Shown: positions 16,322-27,870, counted from the first letter of the stretch. The stretch is 64,000 nucleotides of DNA from Chersky-806 sp038252255 (GCA_038252255.1 JBBSAM010000019.1:1-64000), one strand, 5' to 3'. Numbers and translations: made by a program. The notes: generated by a model not told the origin, from the letters alone.

Positions 16322-17361
16322 CAGCCGAACCCTCCCACCCGATCGGCTTGCGCGAGCGTGAACAATCGCCGTCGACAAGTCGGGCACACGTCCTGCCAGT
16401 TCCCACCGTCAGCGAGTGAGTAGTCGAAGCCCAGCTGCGGAAGGATCTCCTTGATGTCGCCCATCTGGAGCTGCGACGCGAACGCCCGTCCGCACTCACG
16501 ACAGTGCTGCTGCGGACCAACCACACCCGCCCGCTCGTAGAACGCGACTCCCAGGTTCGCGGGGCGTTGGAAGATGTGGAACAGCTTCCCGAACGGGATG
16601 TACATGAGTCCGAGGATCACCGTCAGCGCATGCACGGTGGTCAAGAACGTGTAGAAGCGACCCTCCATCCAGAGGTTCGATGCCGTGAGCATCAAACCCG
16701 TCACCGACACCGCAAAGAGTCCGGCGAGTGCGAGGAAGTCATTGCTGCGTTCAACGGCCAGCGCGCCCGGATCGCGGAGACGCCGGGCGAGGAACATGAA
16801 CACCCCCGCGAGGACGAGGACCGCCGCGATGTCGAGCAGGTGGAAGGTGATCCAGCCAAAGATGCTGCGCGAGTCGAAGCTCACGGTGCCCCAGTTCGCG
16901 ACGTACGCCCGGTACTCGCGGGCGTTCTGCCCCACCGACTCGAAGTGCAACCAGCCGAACACCAGCGGGAACGTGACGAGCGCGGCGAGCACACAACCCC
17001 AGAACACGAGCTGGTGCGCGAGCCACCGCGCCCGCGAACGACGAGCGATGAACGTCTGGGCCAAGAGGTTGGCGCCAACGAGGCCCGGGATCATGCGAGC
17101 GTTGCCGGCGCGCAAATCTCGGCGAAGCAGGGCCTGCCAGCCTCGTTGGCGCAGCTTCGCGGTCGGCGGGCGGCGTAGCCACACCGCGTACCGGTACGTC
17201 ACTCCGAAGATCGCGAACAGCGTTCCGAACAGATAGCCGACGAGCGCCGCGTCAAACCAACGCAACCCCGCACTCCCGAACACCACGAGCACGAGCGCGA
17301 TCGCAACGGCGACCACGCCCCAGGTGACGCCGCGGCGATCGAGGGTCTGGGTTCGGGTCAC
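16321..17361 (-). CDS. Membrane subunit of the molybdoenzyme complex with C-terminal zinc-ribbon
   Basis: About 346 aa with six to seven hydrophobic segments and His residues in helices (RWLAHQLVFWG, WITFHLLDIAA, TTVHALTVILG, KLFHIF), reminiscent of haem b-binding NarI-like subunits. The last ~70 residues carry two CxxC pairs (CRECGRAFA and CPTCRRR), a likely metal ribbon facing the cytoplasm. I chose the GTG at 17361 because GGAGG lies 5-6 nt upstream; an earlier GTG at 17382 lacks this. It overlaps the Mo subunit start by one base. It heads the operon that runs to the YwiC-like gene. Confidence 0.72.
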   Translation of the reverse strand: MTRTQTLDRRGVTWGVVAVAIALVLVVFGSAGLRWFDAALVGYLFGTLFAIFGVTYRYAVWLRRPPTAKLRQRGWQALLRRDLRAGNARMIPGLVGANLLAQTFIARRSRARWLAHQLVFWGCVLAALVTFPLVFGWLHFESVGQNAREYRAYVANWGTVSFDSRSIFGWITFHLLDIAAVLVLAGVFMFLARRLRDPGALAVERSNDFLALAGLFAVSVTGLMLTASNLWMEGRFYTFLTTVHALTVILGLMYIPFGKLFHIFQRPANLGVAFYERAGVVGPQQHCRECGRAFASQLQMGDIKEILPQLGFDYSLADGGNWQDVCPTCRRRLFTLAQADRVGGFG

Positions 17362-17456
17362 GCGGAACCTCCGACCGGTCACGCTACCGGTTCGGCTCGA
17401 ACCGTCGAGGGTTTCGACGCAGGCGGTTCTCGGGATGTGGCCTCGGGGACGGTTTC

Positions 17457-17472
17457 TCTAGGGTAGGCTAGA
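17457..17472. promoter_or_regulatory. CTAG operator copy c
   Basis: TCTAGG-GTAG-GCTAGA, 16 bp, ends only 3 bp before the ATG of the second truncated haemoglobin. At that distance binding would directly block the start region or a leaderless transcript. It may also face the divergent molybdoenzyme operon (start 17361), 95 bp away. Confidence 0.6.
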
Positions 17473-17475
17473 ACA

Positions 17476-17964
17476 ATGATCGAGAGTCCGACCGGCGGCC
17501 CAGTGTCTGGCCTCGCCTCTGCAGACACCCGCGACCTTGATTCGCGAGCAGAGATCCATGACCTGGTCATTGACTTCTACCGCGAGATTGCGCTCGACGA
17601 TCTGCTCGGGCCGGTCTTCGGCGAGGTCGCCGAGGTGGATTGGGCCGTGCACATTCCGAGGTTGATCGACTACTGGAGCCAGGTCCTTCTCGGCGATCCC
17701 GGCTACGACGGCGCGGTCCTCGCGGCCCACCGATACGTCCATGGGCTCGAACCACTCCGGAGCGAGCTCTTCGAACGGTGGTACGGCCTGTTCGTCGAGT
17801 CGGTGGACGGTCGATGGTCGGGTCCGCAGGCCGAGCGGGCCAAGGCGCATGCGGCGAAGACGGCCGCGATCCTTGCCCGGCGTCTCCTCGATGTCGACTG
17901 GACTCCTGCGGTCTCACCCCCCGGCCGGGTCGCGCCTGACCCGAGCGCGACCCGTCGACGCTGA
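17476..17964 (+). CDS. Truncated haemoglobin, group III-like (second copy)
   Basis: 162 aa. The core IHDLVIDFYREIALDDLLGPVFGEV, DWAVHIPRLIDYWSQVLLG, GYDGAVLAAHRYVHGL and FERWYGLFVESVD matches group III truncated haemoglobins and parallels the copy at 10.2-10.7 kb; AAH carries the likely proximal His. The N-terminal ~25 and C-terminal ~20 residues are extra, low-complexity tails. It is divergent from the nitrate-reductase-like operon and directly follows CTAG operator c. An NO or O2 handling role is inferred from family and regulon. Confidence 0.85.
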   Translation: MIESPTGGPVSGLASADTRDLDSRAEIHDLVIDFYREIALDDLLGPVFGEVAEVDWAVHIPRLIDYWSQVLLGDPGYDGAVLAAHRYVHGLEPLRSELFERWYGLFVESVDGRWSGPQAERAKAHAAKTAAILARRLLDVDWTPAVSPPGRVAPDPSATRRR

Positions 17965-17993
17965 CATCTCGCGAGGTGGCAGCGGTCGCGTCG

Positions 17994-18539
17994 CTACGAC
18001 GGATCGGCATCTCCGGGTGACACGGATGCTGCGGTCGCCGCTTCGAGTGTGGCGACGCGGTCCTTGAGGTCAAGGAGCTCTTCGCGTCGCCCGGTATCGT
18101 CGCGAAGCACCGCGGCTATGGCAGTAGGTCGCTGCTCACCGGGCGGCTTCAACAGGGTGACCGTGAACGCGATGGAGAGTGTGTGGCCGTCGCGGTGGAG
18201 CGCTGGGACTTCGAGCAAGCGGCGGCCATAGTCGGTGTGTCCGGTCTCCATCACGTGTTGGTAACCGTCCCAGTGACGAGTGCGCAACCGCTCGGGAATG
18301 ATGAGATCCAGCGATCTCCCGACCGCTTCGCCTTCGGACCAGCCGAAGAGGCGCTCCGCGGCCTGGTTCCAGAACGAGATCGTGCCGTCGGGGTCGGCGA
18401 TGATGACCGCATCGGCGAGGTCGCGCACCATGCCGGCCAGCACAGTCGGGTCGAGAGGCGGGCTGGACGCTTCGAGGAGGTGAGCGAAGCAGGGTGCCTC
18501 ACCGCCTTCGTCGGGAGGGCCCGCCGTCGTGCCACTCAT
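17994..18539 (-). CDS. PAS-domain sensor protein without output domain
   Basis: 181 aa with one PAS domain (residues ~38-150: VIIADPDGTISFWNQAAERLFGW and GRSLDLIIPERLRTRHWDGY) and a short C-terminal coiled-coil-like tail (LLDLKDRVATLEAA). There is no kinase, GGDEF or DNA-binding part. Its ATG overlaps the aceE stop in ATGA, so it is translated with pyruvate dehydrogenase. I infer a ligand- or redox-sensing partner, perhaps binding another protein through the coiled coil. The HWDGYQ motif is common in PAS proteins that sense via haem or flavin, but the cofactor cannot be decided. Confidence 0.75.
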   Translation of the reverse strand: MSGTTAGPPDEGGEAPCFAHLLEASSPPLDPTVLAGMVRDLADAVIIADPDGTISFWNQAAERLFGWSEGEAVGRSLDLIIPERLRTRHWDGYQHVMETGHTDYGRRLLEVPALHRDGHTLSIAFTVTLLKPPGEQRPTAIAAVLRDDTGRREELLDLKDRVATLEAATAASVSPGDADPS

Positions 18540-21205
18540 GCGATCATCGGGTCGAGCGCTTCGGGATCGACCCCGTATCGACTGATGGCGTCGGTGACGA
18601 CGTCGGAACTGACGTTGCCCTGGCGGAACAAGCTCGAGAGCACGGCGACGGCGATGTGGGCCGCGTCGGTCTCGAAATGGCGGCGGAGCGCCGGCCGAGC
18701 ATCGGAGAGGCCGAAGCCGTCGGTGCCGAGAGATGCAAAAGGCTGGGGCATCCAGCGTGCGACCTGGTCGGCGACGAGCTTGACGTAATCGGTCACGGCT
18801 ATCACGGGCCCATCGTCGGGGTCCAGCACGCGTTGCACGTAGGGAACCCGAGGCGGGTCGGCGGGGTGGAGCCGGTTGTGGCGTTCGGCGGCCAATGCGT
18901 CGTCACGGAGCGCCTTGTAACTGGGAGCGCTCCAGACCTCCGCCGCCACGTCGTGATGGTCGAACAGCAGCTGTTGAGCTTCGAGCGCAGCGAGCATGGC
19001 AGTGCCACTGGCGAGGATCTTGGCGCGGTGTGCGCGGTCGGCGGGTGCGCCCTGGTAGCGGTAGAGACCGGCGAGGATCCCGTCTTCGACGCCGCGAGGC
19101 ATGGCCGGCTGCGGGAAGGCCTCGTTGTACAGCGTCAGGTAGTACAGGAGATCCTCGGCATTCTCGCCGTGCATCCGCTCGAGGCCGTCGCGGACGATGA
19201 CCGCAACCTCGTACGCGAAGGCCGGATCGTACGCACGCAGGCTGGGAATGGCCGTCGCGAAGAGCAGGCTGTGGCCGTCGCAGTGCTGCAACCCTTCGCC
19301 TTGGAGTGTGGTGCGCCCCGCAGTGGCGGCGAGCAGGAACCCACGAGCCCGCATGTCCCCGGCCGCCCAGAGGAGGTCTCCGAAACGGTGGAACCCGAAC
19401 ATCGAGTAGTAGATGAAGAACGGCACCATGGGCTCACCCCACGTGGCGTACGACGTTCCCGCGGCGGTGAAGCTCGACATCGCGCCCGCCTCGGTGATGC
19501 CCTCCTCCAAGATCTGACCGTCGCCGGCTTCCTGGTAGCTGAGCAGAAGGCCATTGTCGACCGGTTCGTATCGCTGACCTCCGGGCGCGTAGATCTTGTA
19601 CCGACGGAAGAGCGCGTCGACGCCGAACGTCCGCGCCTCGTCGGGGACGATCGGCACGACCCGCTGACCGATGCCCGGATCGCGGAGCAAGTTGCGCAGC
19701 AGCCTGGTGAACGCCCCGGTGGTAGACGCGGCCACCTTCTTCCCGGTCCCCACCAACAGCTCTTCGAACGCGTCCGCGCTCGGCAGCGTCACGGACTTGG
19801 GGGTCACGTGCCGCGAGGGCAGGTGGCCGCCGAGACGACGCCGGCGATCCATCAGGTATTCGTACTCCGGTGAGTCGAATCCGGGGCGGGCGTACGGCGG
19901 AAGGTCCTCGGTGAGCGCCGCATCGGTGATGGGCAGCTCGAGGCGGTCGCGGAACGTGAAGAGCTCGGCTTCGGTCATCTTCTTGATCTGGTGCGTGGCA
20001 TTGCGAGCCTCGACGTCGGGTCCGAGCGCCCAGCCCTTCACGGTCTGCGCCAGGATCACGGTCGGGGCGCCCTGGTGAGCGCACGCGGCGTGATACGCGG
20101 CGTACACCTTCGTCGGGTCGTGCCCGCCTCTTCGCAGCCGACGGAGGTCGTCGTCCGAGAGATGCGCGACGAGTTGACGCAGCCGGGGGTCCGGGCCGAA
20201 GAAGTGGTCCCGAATGTACGCGCCGGTCTCGACCCGGTACTTCTGAAACTGCCCGTCGATGGTGGTGTTCATCTTGTCCACGAGCTGCCCGTCGGTGTCG
20301 ATCGCGAGCAGCTCGTCCCACTCGCGGCCCCACATCACCTTGAGGACGTTCCAACCGGCGCCTCGGAACAAGCCTTCGAGCTCCTGGACGATTTTGGCGT
20401 TGCCACGCACTGGCCCGTCGAGGCGCTGGAGGTTGCAGTTGACGACGAAGGTGAGGTTGTCGAGATGCTCCCGACCGGCAACGGCGACGCCGGCCAGGCT
20501 CTCGGGCTCGTCCATCTCGCCGTCCCCCGCGAAGCACCAGACGCGCGCGCCGGTCGTGTCGACGATTCCGCGGTCGGCAAGGTAGCGGTTGAAGCGGGCC
20601 TGGTACGCGGCATTGATGAGGCCCAAACCCATCGACACCGTGGGGAATTCCCAGAAGTCCCCCCGATGGGGATGAGGGTATGAGGGCAGCCCGCCGCCGA
20701 TCTCACGCCGGAACCCGTCGAGATCTGCTTCGTCGAGCCGCCCCTCCAGGTACGCGCGGGAGTAGATGCCGGGGGAGGCGTGACCTTGGAAGAAGACCTG
20801 ATCCCCGAAGCCGGCTTCAGTTCTGCCGCGAAAGAAGTGGTTGAAGCCGACCTCGTAGAGGGTGGCGGCTGACGCGTACGTCGCGAGGTGACCGCCGATT
20901 CCGTCGACCCGCCGGTTCGCTCGAGCGACCATGACCGCCGCGTTCCAGCGCATGTAGTGGCGGAGACGAGTCTCCATGGCCTCGTCGCCGGGGAACGGCG
21001 CCTCCGACTCGGGTCGAATCGTATTGACGTAGTCGGTGATCAGAGGCATGCCAACTTCGACGCCGCCCCGACGAGCATGCTCGACCGTCTGGCTGAGGAT
21101 CTGTTGCGCTCGACCGGTGCCGTGCATTGCGACCAGCGCATCGACTGAGTCGAGCCACTCCTGGGTCTCTTGCGCGTCCGTGTCGGCATCGAGGTGGATG
21201 GCCAT
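18536..21205 (-). CDS. aceE: Pyruvate dehydrogenase E1 component, homodimeric type
   Basis: 889 aa, the normal length of AceE. The thiamine diphosphate motif is visible as WCFAGDGEMDEPES followed by FVVNCNLQRLDGP. The N-terminal GHLATYASAATLYEVGFNHFF and the transketolase-like middle part are complete. It decarboxylates pyruvate and passes the acetyl group to E2; no aceF or lpd is here. A CTAG operator lies 20 bp upstream, between it and a divergent stress-protein gene, so the carbon entry step may be controlled with the redox set. Confidence 0.93.
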   Translation of the reverse strand: MAIHLDADTDAQETQEWLDSVDALVAMHGTGRAQQILSQTVEHARRGGVEVGMPLITDYVNTIRPESEAPFPGDEAMETRLRHYMRWNAAVMVARANRRVDGIGGHLATYASAATLYEVGFNHFFRGRTEAGFGDQVFFQGHASPGIYSRAYLEGRLDEADLDGFRREIGGGLPSYPHPHRGDFWEFPTVSMGLGLINAAYQARFNRYLADRGIVDTTGARVWCFAGDGEMDEPESLAGVAVAGREHLDNLTFVVNCNLQRLDGPVRGNAKIVQELEGLFRGAGWNVLKVMWGREWDELLAIDTDGQLVDKMNTTIDGQFQKYRVETGAYIRDHFFGPDPRLRQLVAHLSDDDLRRLRRGGHDPTKVYAAYHAACAHQGAPTVILAQTVKGWALGPDVEARNATHQIKKMTEAELFTFRDRLELPITDAALTEDLPPYARPGFDSPEYEYLMDRRRRLGGHLPSRHVTPKSVTLPSADAFEELLVGTGKKVAASTTGAFTRLLRNLLRDPGIGQRVVPIVPDEARTFGVDALFRRYKIYAPGGQRYEPVDNGLLLSYQEAGDGQILEEGITEAGAMSSFTAAGTSYATWGEPMVPFFIYYSMFGFHRFGDLLWAAGDMRARGFLLAATAGRTTLQGEGLQHCDGHSLLFATAIPSLRAYDPAFAYEVAVIVRDGLERMHGENAEDLLYYLTLYNEAFPQPAMPRGVEDGILAGLYRYQGAPADRAHRAKILASGTAMLAALEAQQLLFDHHDVAAEVWSAPSYKALRDDALAAERHNRLHPADPPRVPYVQRVLDPDDGPVIAVTDYVKLVADQVARWMPQPFASLGTDGFGLSDARPALRRHFETDAAHIAVAVLSSLFRQGNVSSDVVTDAISRYGVDPEALDPMIA

Positions 21206-21225
21206 GAGCGACTCCGGTCTATTTT

Positions 21226-21241
21226 TCTAGTACACGCTAGT
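21226..21241. promoter_or_regulatory. CTAG operator copy d
   Basis: TCTAGT-ACAC-GCTAGT in the divergent gap between aceE (start 20 bp away) and the universal stress protein pseudogene (start 52 bp away). The right half runs into TAGTATATCT, a good -10 candidate for the rightward gene. Confidence 0.65.
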
Positions 21242-21293
21242 ATATCTATGGCCGAACGACGAAGGGAAGAGAAGGGAAGTCGAAGCCACGGCA

Positions 21294-22234
21294 GTGACGA
21301 GTCGAGTAACCCGGGACGAAGGCGTCGGCGTCGAGACGCTGGCGGGCGTCGATGAGCCTGCGGTGACCTACCGTCACGTTCTCGTACCGCTCGACGGGTC
21401 GGCGCTCGCCGCACACGCGTTGCCGACGGCGCTGGCAATGGCGGAGCGGTTCGGCGCGGTGGTGCATACAGTCAGCGTGGCGAAAGATGAGAACGAAGCG
21501 GACCGCATGCGAGAGCACGCATTGAACGCACTCCGAGGTCCTGCGGTACGAGATCGGGTTCACGTCGTCGTCGGCACGGAGACCGTCGATAGCATCGAGC
21601 ACTGGTGCACGGAGCTCGAATCGACGGTGCTGTGCATGGCGACGCACGGACGCGGAAGAACAGTGGGCTCCCTCATCGGATCCGTCGCGAGATCCGTTCT
21701 CGAACAGTCAGCTCATCCGATTGTTGCGGTCGGACCGTTCGCGGAGCGGCCGCCCGAGTTCGTTTCGCGAAAGTCGCCGGCTCCGCTGGGGTGCCCCTCT
21801 CCACTCCTCACCTGGTTGCCTGTGTGGACGGATCGGGACCGTCCGAAGCGGTGGTGCCAATCGCGGCCGCGTGGTCGGTGGCGCTCGAGATGTCACTCAC
21901 GATTCTCACAGTCGCGGACCCGGCATTTCCTCCGTTGGAACGCGGCGATTCGTGGAAGCGCCGCTACGGACCCGAAGGGGACGCCGACAGCTATGTCGCG
22001 AATCTTGTTGCGCATTGGAAGCACGATGACTGTGACGTCAGGGGCGAGGTGGTCTACGACCCGATCAGTCCGTCCAGCGGGGTGAGGGCCTTCCTCGACA
22101 AGCACCCGACGGGGCTTCTCGCGGTAACGACGCACGCTCGCCAAGGATGGCGCCGGCTCCGGTTTGGATCCGGCGCGGCCGGGATCGTGCGAGTCTCCAG
22201 CGTGCCGACCTTGGTCGTGCCGTTGTCGGGGTGA
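21294..22234 (+). pseudogene. Tandem-domain universal stress protein, interrupted by a frameshift
   Basis: The first UspA domain reads from the GTG at 21294 (YRHVLVPLDGSALAAHALP to ATHGRGRTVGSLIGSVARSVLEQSAHPIVAVG). The second domain continues in another frame (TPHLVACVDGSGPSEAVVPIAAAW to TTHARQGWRRLRFGSGAAGIVRVSSVPTLVVPL). The switch falls between about 21750 and 21800. Together they would make a typical ~310-residue two-domain Usp, as in the mycobacterial dormancy regulon. Either this is a true frameshift or a sequencing error. It sits downstream of operator d. Confidence 0.75.
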
Positions 22235-22265
22235 CTCGGCCAGCGCCGCTCGAACAGGCGCGGTC

Positions 22266-25093
<2,828 letters not shown>

Positions 25094-25097
<4 letters not shown>

Positions 25098-25642
25098 GCC
25101 GCTGCCTCGCTGATGAGATCGGCGAGCCGCGCGAGTGCACCAAGGCCGCGTGAGACGTGGCCATCGGGAAGGCGCATCATTGGCACCAGCGGGCGGTCGA
25201 ATGTGAGCCATTCGTCGCGCCATTCGGTCGCGATCGCGGGTGCACGCGACGTGAGGCCCATCGCGTCGAGCACGGTGGGGTCCGCGAGGTCCCTTCCCTC
25301 CTCCCAATAGGTGCGGCAGAGCTCGATCCGGGTCTGTGTCCGGGATCCCGGTTCGGTCGCGGCGTAGGCGTCGGTCGCCGCCACCGTGTTGGAGCGGACC
25401 TTCGGGATCCGTAGGGTCAAGGTCTCGTCGGGGAGGAGTAGTCCTCGAACCTGCTTGATCTCAGCTTCGTAGGCCTGCGCCTGGGTGTACCCGACGGGTT
25501 GTCCCGGCACCGGAATCTCGAGGTCGTGCGCCGCCGCGCGCCAGTCGACCTCAGCGCCTCCGGCCTGCTCGAGCCGGGCGGCCCGGCTGCTTGCCAGTGC
25601 GCTGAACGGGCAATTGAAGTCGCCGTAGATCACGAGCTGCAT
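25094..25642 (-). CDS. DsbA-family (FrnE-like) thiol oxidoreductase
   Basis: 182 aa, starting with a thioredoxin-fold strand that runs into CPFSALAS, so the active site is C-x-x-S rather than C-x-x-C. The helical insert and the C-terminal part (AIATEWRDEWLTF, VPMMRLPDG, then GLGALARLADLI) follow the DsbA/2-hydroxychromene isomerase layout. There is no signal peptide, so it is cytosolic. AGGAGG lies 9 nt before the ATG. It is translationally coupled to aconitase and is likely co-regulated from operator e. A CxxS site suggests glutathionylation-like or isomerase chemistry with the local low-molecular-weight thiol. Confidence 0.75.
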
Positions 25643-25664
25643 CTTCAGCCTCCTAGATTATTTA

Positions 25665-25680
25665 TCTAGTGTATGCTAGA
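25665..25680. promoter_or_regulatory. CTAG operator copy e
   Basis: TCTAGT-GTAT-GCTAGA in the divergent gap between the DsbA-acnA operon (start 22 bp away) and the helical protein-SOD genes (41 bp away). A further CTAG (TCCTAGATT) lies 9 bp to the left. Confidence 0.7.
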
Positions 25681-25721
25681 AGAAAAAACGCCGGTGTTCC
25701 TGACCGGCAGTGAGGGGAACC

Positions 25722-26078
25722 ATGAACACGACGTCGCCACTGTGCCACGAAGCCCTCCTCACGCTGGCGCGCAAGCTCGAAGGGGCTGCGTCGGACTTAG
25801 ATCGCGACCGCGTGGAGTCCGCCGCGCGACGGCTGATCGACGCGCTCATTGACCACACGCGCGCGGAGCACGTCGCGCTGACCCGTCTCCCGCCCGAAAC
25901 GGCCCGCGAGCTCGCACGGGGTCAACAGCGATTGGTGGACGATCTCGTCGAGCTTGCCGTCGATGTGCACGACGGAGATCTCCGGCGCTGCGATGGACTC
26001 GCGCAGCAGCTCATTGCCGAGCTGGCGACCCAGGCCGACGACGAGCGCCGTAGCGGCATCGCCGCCGCAATGTCATGA
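25722..26078 (+). CDS. Small helical protein, possibly hemerythrin-like
   Basis: 118 aa, nearly all helix by composition, with His/Glu groups (LCHEALLTLARKL, ALIDHTRAEHVAL, VDVHDGDLRRCDGL) in an arrangement reminiscent of a short hemerythrin-like bundle. The ligand set is not complete enough to be sure. The ATG at 25722 follows GAGGGGAAC; a GTG at 25710 is also in frame. It is the first gene rightward of operator e and lies 35 bp before superoxide dismutase. If it binds di-iron it would fit NO/O2 sensing, but that is inference. Confidence 0.55.
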   Translation: MNTTSPLCHEALLTLARKLEGAASDLDRDRVESAARRLIDALIDHTRAEHVALTRLPPETARELARGQQRLVDDLVELAVDVHDGDLRRCDGLAQQLIAELATQADDERRSGIAAAMS

Positions 26079-26113
26079 ACCCGAACCCATCTCGATACGC
26101 GAAGGAGCCTCAC

Positions 26114-26728
26114 ATGGTCACCGAGATCTACTCACTTCCAGACCTGACCTACGACCCGGCCGCACTCGAACCACACATCAGTGGCCGAATCATGGAGCTG
26201 CACCACGACAAGCACCACGCGGCCTACGTGAAGGGCGCGAACACGGCGCTGGCCAAGCTCCAAGACCTCCGTGAGAAGGGGGACTTCGCCGTCATCTCCA
26301 TGCTCGAGAAGAACCTGGCCTTCAATGTTTCGGGCCACGTCCTGCACTCCGTGTTCTGGACCAACCTCTCACCTGACGGCGGGGGCGAGCCGACCGGCAG
26401 GCTCGCGGAGCTCGTCGATGAGACGTTCGGAGGCTTTGCCGCGTTCCGCCAGCAGATGACCGAGGCCGCGAGCACGATCCAGGGCTCAGGGTGGAGCCTC
26501 GCGTCATGGGAGCCGACCGCAGGCCGGCTCGTTGTCCAACAGGTGTACGACCACCAGGGCAACCATGGCCAAGGGACCGTTCCACTGCTCGCGATCGACG
26601 CGTGGGAGCACGCCTTCTACCTGCAGTACGAGAACCGCAAGGCCGACTACTTCGACGCGATCTGGAACGTCATCAACTGGGACGACGTGTCGGAGCGCCT
26701 TGATCGGGCCCGAGGTCCGGCGACATAG
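26114..26728 (+). CDS. Superoxide dismutase, Fe/Mn family
   Basis: 204 aa with the family's metal ligands and motifs: MELHHDKHHAAYVKGAN (first His pair), FNVSGHVLHSVFW, GSGWSLASWEP and DAWEHAFYLQYENRKADYFDAIW, which holds the Asp and His ligands. The start MVTEIYSLPDL is the usual SOD N-terminus, with GAAGGAG upstream. It disproportionates superoxide. It belongs to the rightward gene group from operator e. Fe versus Mn use cannot be decided by eye. Confidence 0.93.
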   Translation: MVTEIYSLPDLTYDPAALEPHISGRIMELHHDKHHAAYVKGANTALAKLQDLREKGDFAVISMLEKNLAFNVSGHVLHSVFWTNLSPDGGGEPTGRLAELVDETFGGFAAFRQQMTEAASTIQGSGWSLASWEPTAGRLVVQQVYDHQGNHGQGTVPLLAIDAWEHAFYLQYENRKADYFDAIWNVINWDDVSERLDRARGPAT

Positions 26729-26740
26729 GAAGGTCGTGCC

Positions 26741-26890
26741 ATGGCTGCACGCGTCGAGCGCGTCTCGTTTCGCGGGAGCCAGGGAGAGGATCTCGCGGCG
26801 CGCCTCGATCTCCCGGCGACACCGCCTTCCGCATACGTGCTGCCCCATGCACCGCACCCTTGCGGCGTCCTCGACCATCGTCACCACTGA
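26741..26890 (+). pseudogene. N-terminal remnant of an alpha/beta-hydrolase (OsmC-fusion type)
   Basis: A 49-codon reading frame starting MAARVERVSFRGSQGEDLAARLDLP, matching the beginning of actinobacterial/proteobacterial hydrolase-OsmC fusion proteins (RVSFPGSQG-LAARLDLP). It loses similarity after SAYVL and stops at 26888-26890. The catalytic and OsmC parts are missing, so it is a remnant or at most a short peptide. It follows SOD by 12 bp. Confidence 0.5.
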
Positions 26891-26949
26891 GCTCACTCCG
26901 ACGACTTCCGTTCGTCGGTTCCCGAACACTCGACAGGAAAGTGTGCGTC

Positions 26950-27153
26950 ATGACTGCTCTTCGGCTCCAGGTCAAGGACAAGACGATTTACGAAGGCCCA
27001 ACAATCTCCGTGCCTCGCGCGGGCGAGGAGATCCACCACGACGGCCAGGTCGTGCGAGTCGAGGCGCTCGTCTGGGACTTTGGCGCGGATCCCGCGCGGA
27101 CGAGTGTCGTGACCGTGTCGCTCACGGTCGGAACCCAGCCCTACACGTTCTGA
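26950..27153 (+). CDS. Small conserved-looking protein of unknown function
   Basis: 67 aa, beta-rich by composition (ALRLQVKDKTIYEGPTISVP, then GQVVRVEALVWDF and SVVTVSLTVGTQPYTF). It starts at an ATG preceded by GACAGGAAAG and ends two bases before the next gene's ATG, so both are probably one transcript with the SOD group. I do not recognise the family, and no metal-binding or catalytic residues stand out. Confidence 0.6.
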   Translation: MTALRLQVKDKTIYEGPTISVPRAGEEIHHDGQVVRVEALVWDFGADPARTSVVTVSLTVGTQPYTF

Positions 27154-27155
27154 CC

Positions 27156-27764
27156 ATGGACGAAGCCCATCGAGGATCTCCGGTCGCCGCGCTCATTCGG
27201 ACGCTCGGACACGGCACACTCGCCATGAACGACTTCCTCGCGGTTGTCCGCGACGCCGACCTGGAAGCCATCGTCGACATCCGCCGCTTCCCGGGCAGCA
27301 GAAAGAACCCGCAGTTCGGCGGCGAGGAGATGGCGAGGTGGCTCCCGGAGCACGGGGTGGACTACCTCTGGCTTTCCTCACTGGGTGGCCGACGCAAACC
27401 CGCGCCGGACTCTCCCAACATCGGACTGCACAACGAACAGTTCCGCGCCTACGCCGACTACATGGTCTCGGACGAGTTCGTGGAAGGGATTGCCGAGCTC
27501 TGCGTTCTGGCTCAGAGGCGCAGGCTGGCGGTCATGTGCGCTGAGTCGGTGTGGTGGCGTTGCCATCGCCGCTTGCTCGCCGACCACCTCGTGCTCATCG
27601 AGGAGATGCTCGTTGAGCATCTCTTCCACGACGGCCACCTGGTCGCACATGTACCGACTCCCGAGGCCCGCCGGGTGGACGACCATCTCGTCTACGTCCC
27701 GACGCTGGGCGAAGGCGAGGACCCGAGGAAAATCCGCGCTGACGTGTCCACGCCAATGCGATGA
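27156..27764 (+). CDS. DUF488 family protein
   Basis: 202 aa with the DUF488 signature: TLGHGTLAMNDFLAVVRDADLEAIVDIRRFPGSRKNPQF near the N-terminus and AVMCAESVWWRCHRRLLADHLV at the Cys-rich core (CAE..WCHR type). Family members are often found next to stress and haem-protein genes, but their reaction is unknown. It follows the 67-aa gene by two bases, in the group that starts at operator e. A second, shorter DUF488 protein of the other subtype lies at 31.9 kb. Confidence 0.85.
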   Translation: MDEAHRGSPVAALIRTLGHGTLAMNDFLAVVRDADLEAIVDIRRFPGSRKNPQFGGEEMARWLPEHGVDYLWLSSLGGRRKPAPDSPNIGLHNEQFRAYADYMVSDEFVEGIAELCVLAQRRRLAVMCAESVWWRCHRRLLADHLVLIEEMLVEHLFHDGHLVAHVPTPEARRVDDHLVYVPTLGEGEDPRKIRADVSTPMR

Positions 27765-27870
27765 GATAGCAAATGCACGAAGCCTGGCTCGGGACGCTTG
27801 ACCTTGAAGCGTCTGACGCCGGCACGCGGGTCTCGGAGTCGGGCCAAACTCGGCACCTGGCCCGACGCGT

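Noticed and set aside
26532..27155. Upstream extension of the DUF488 frame at 27156
   Set aside because: It overlaps SOD and the 67-aa gene in a different frame and is arginine-rich noise; DUF488 similarity begins only after the ATG at 27156.
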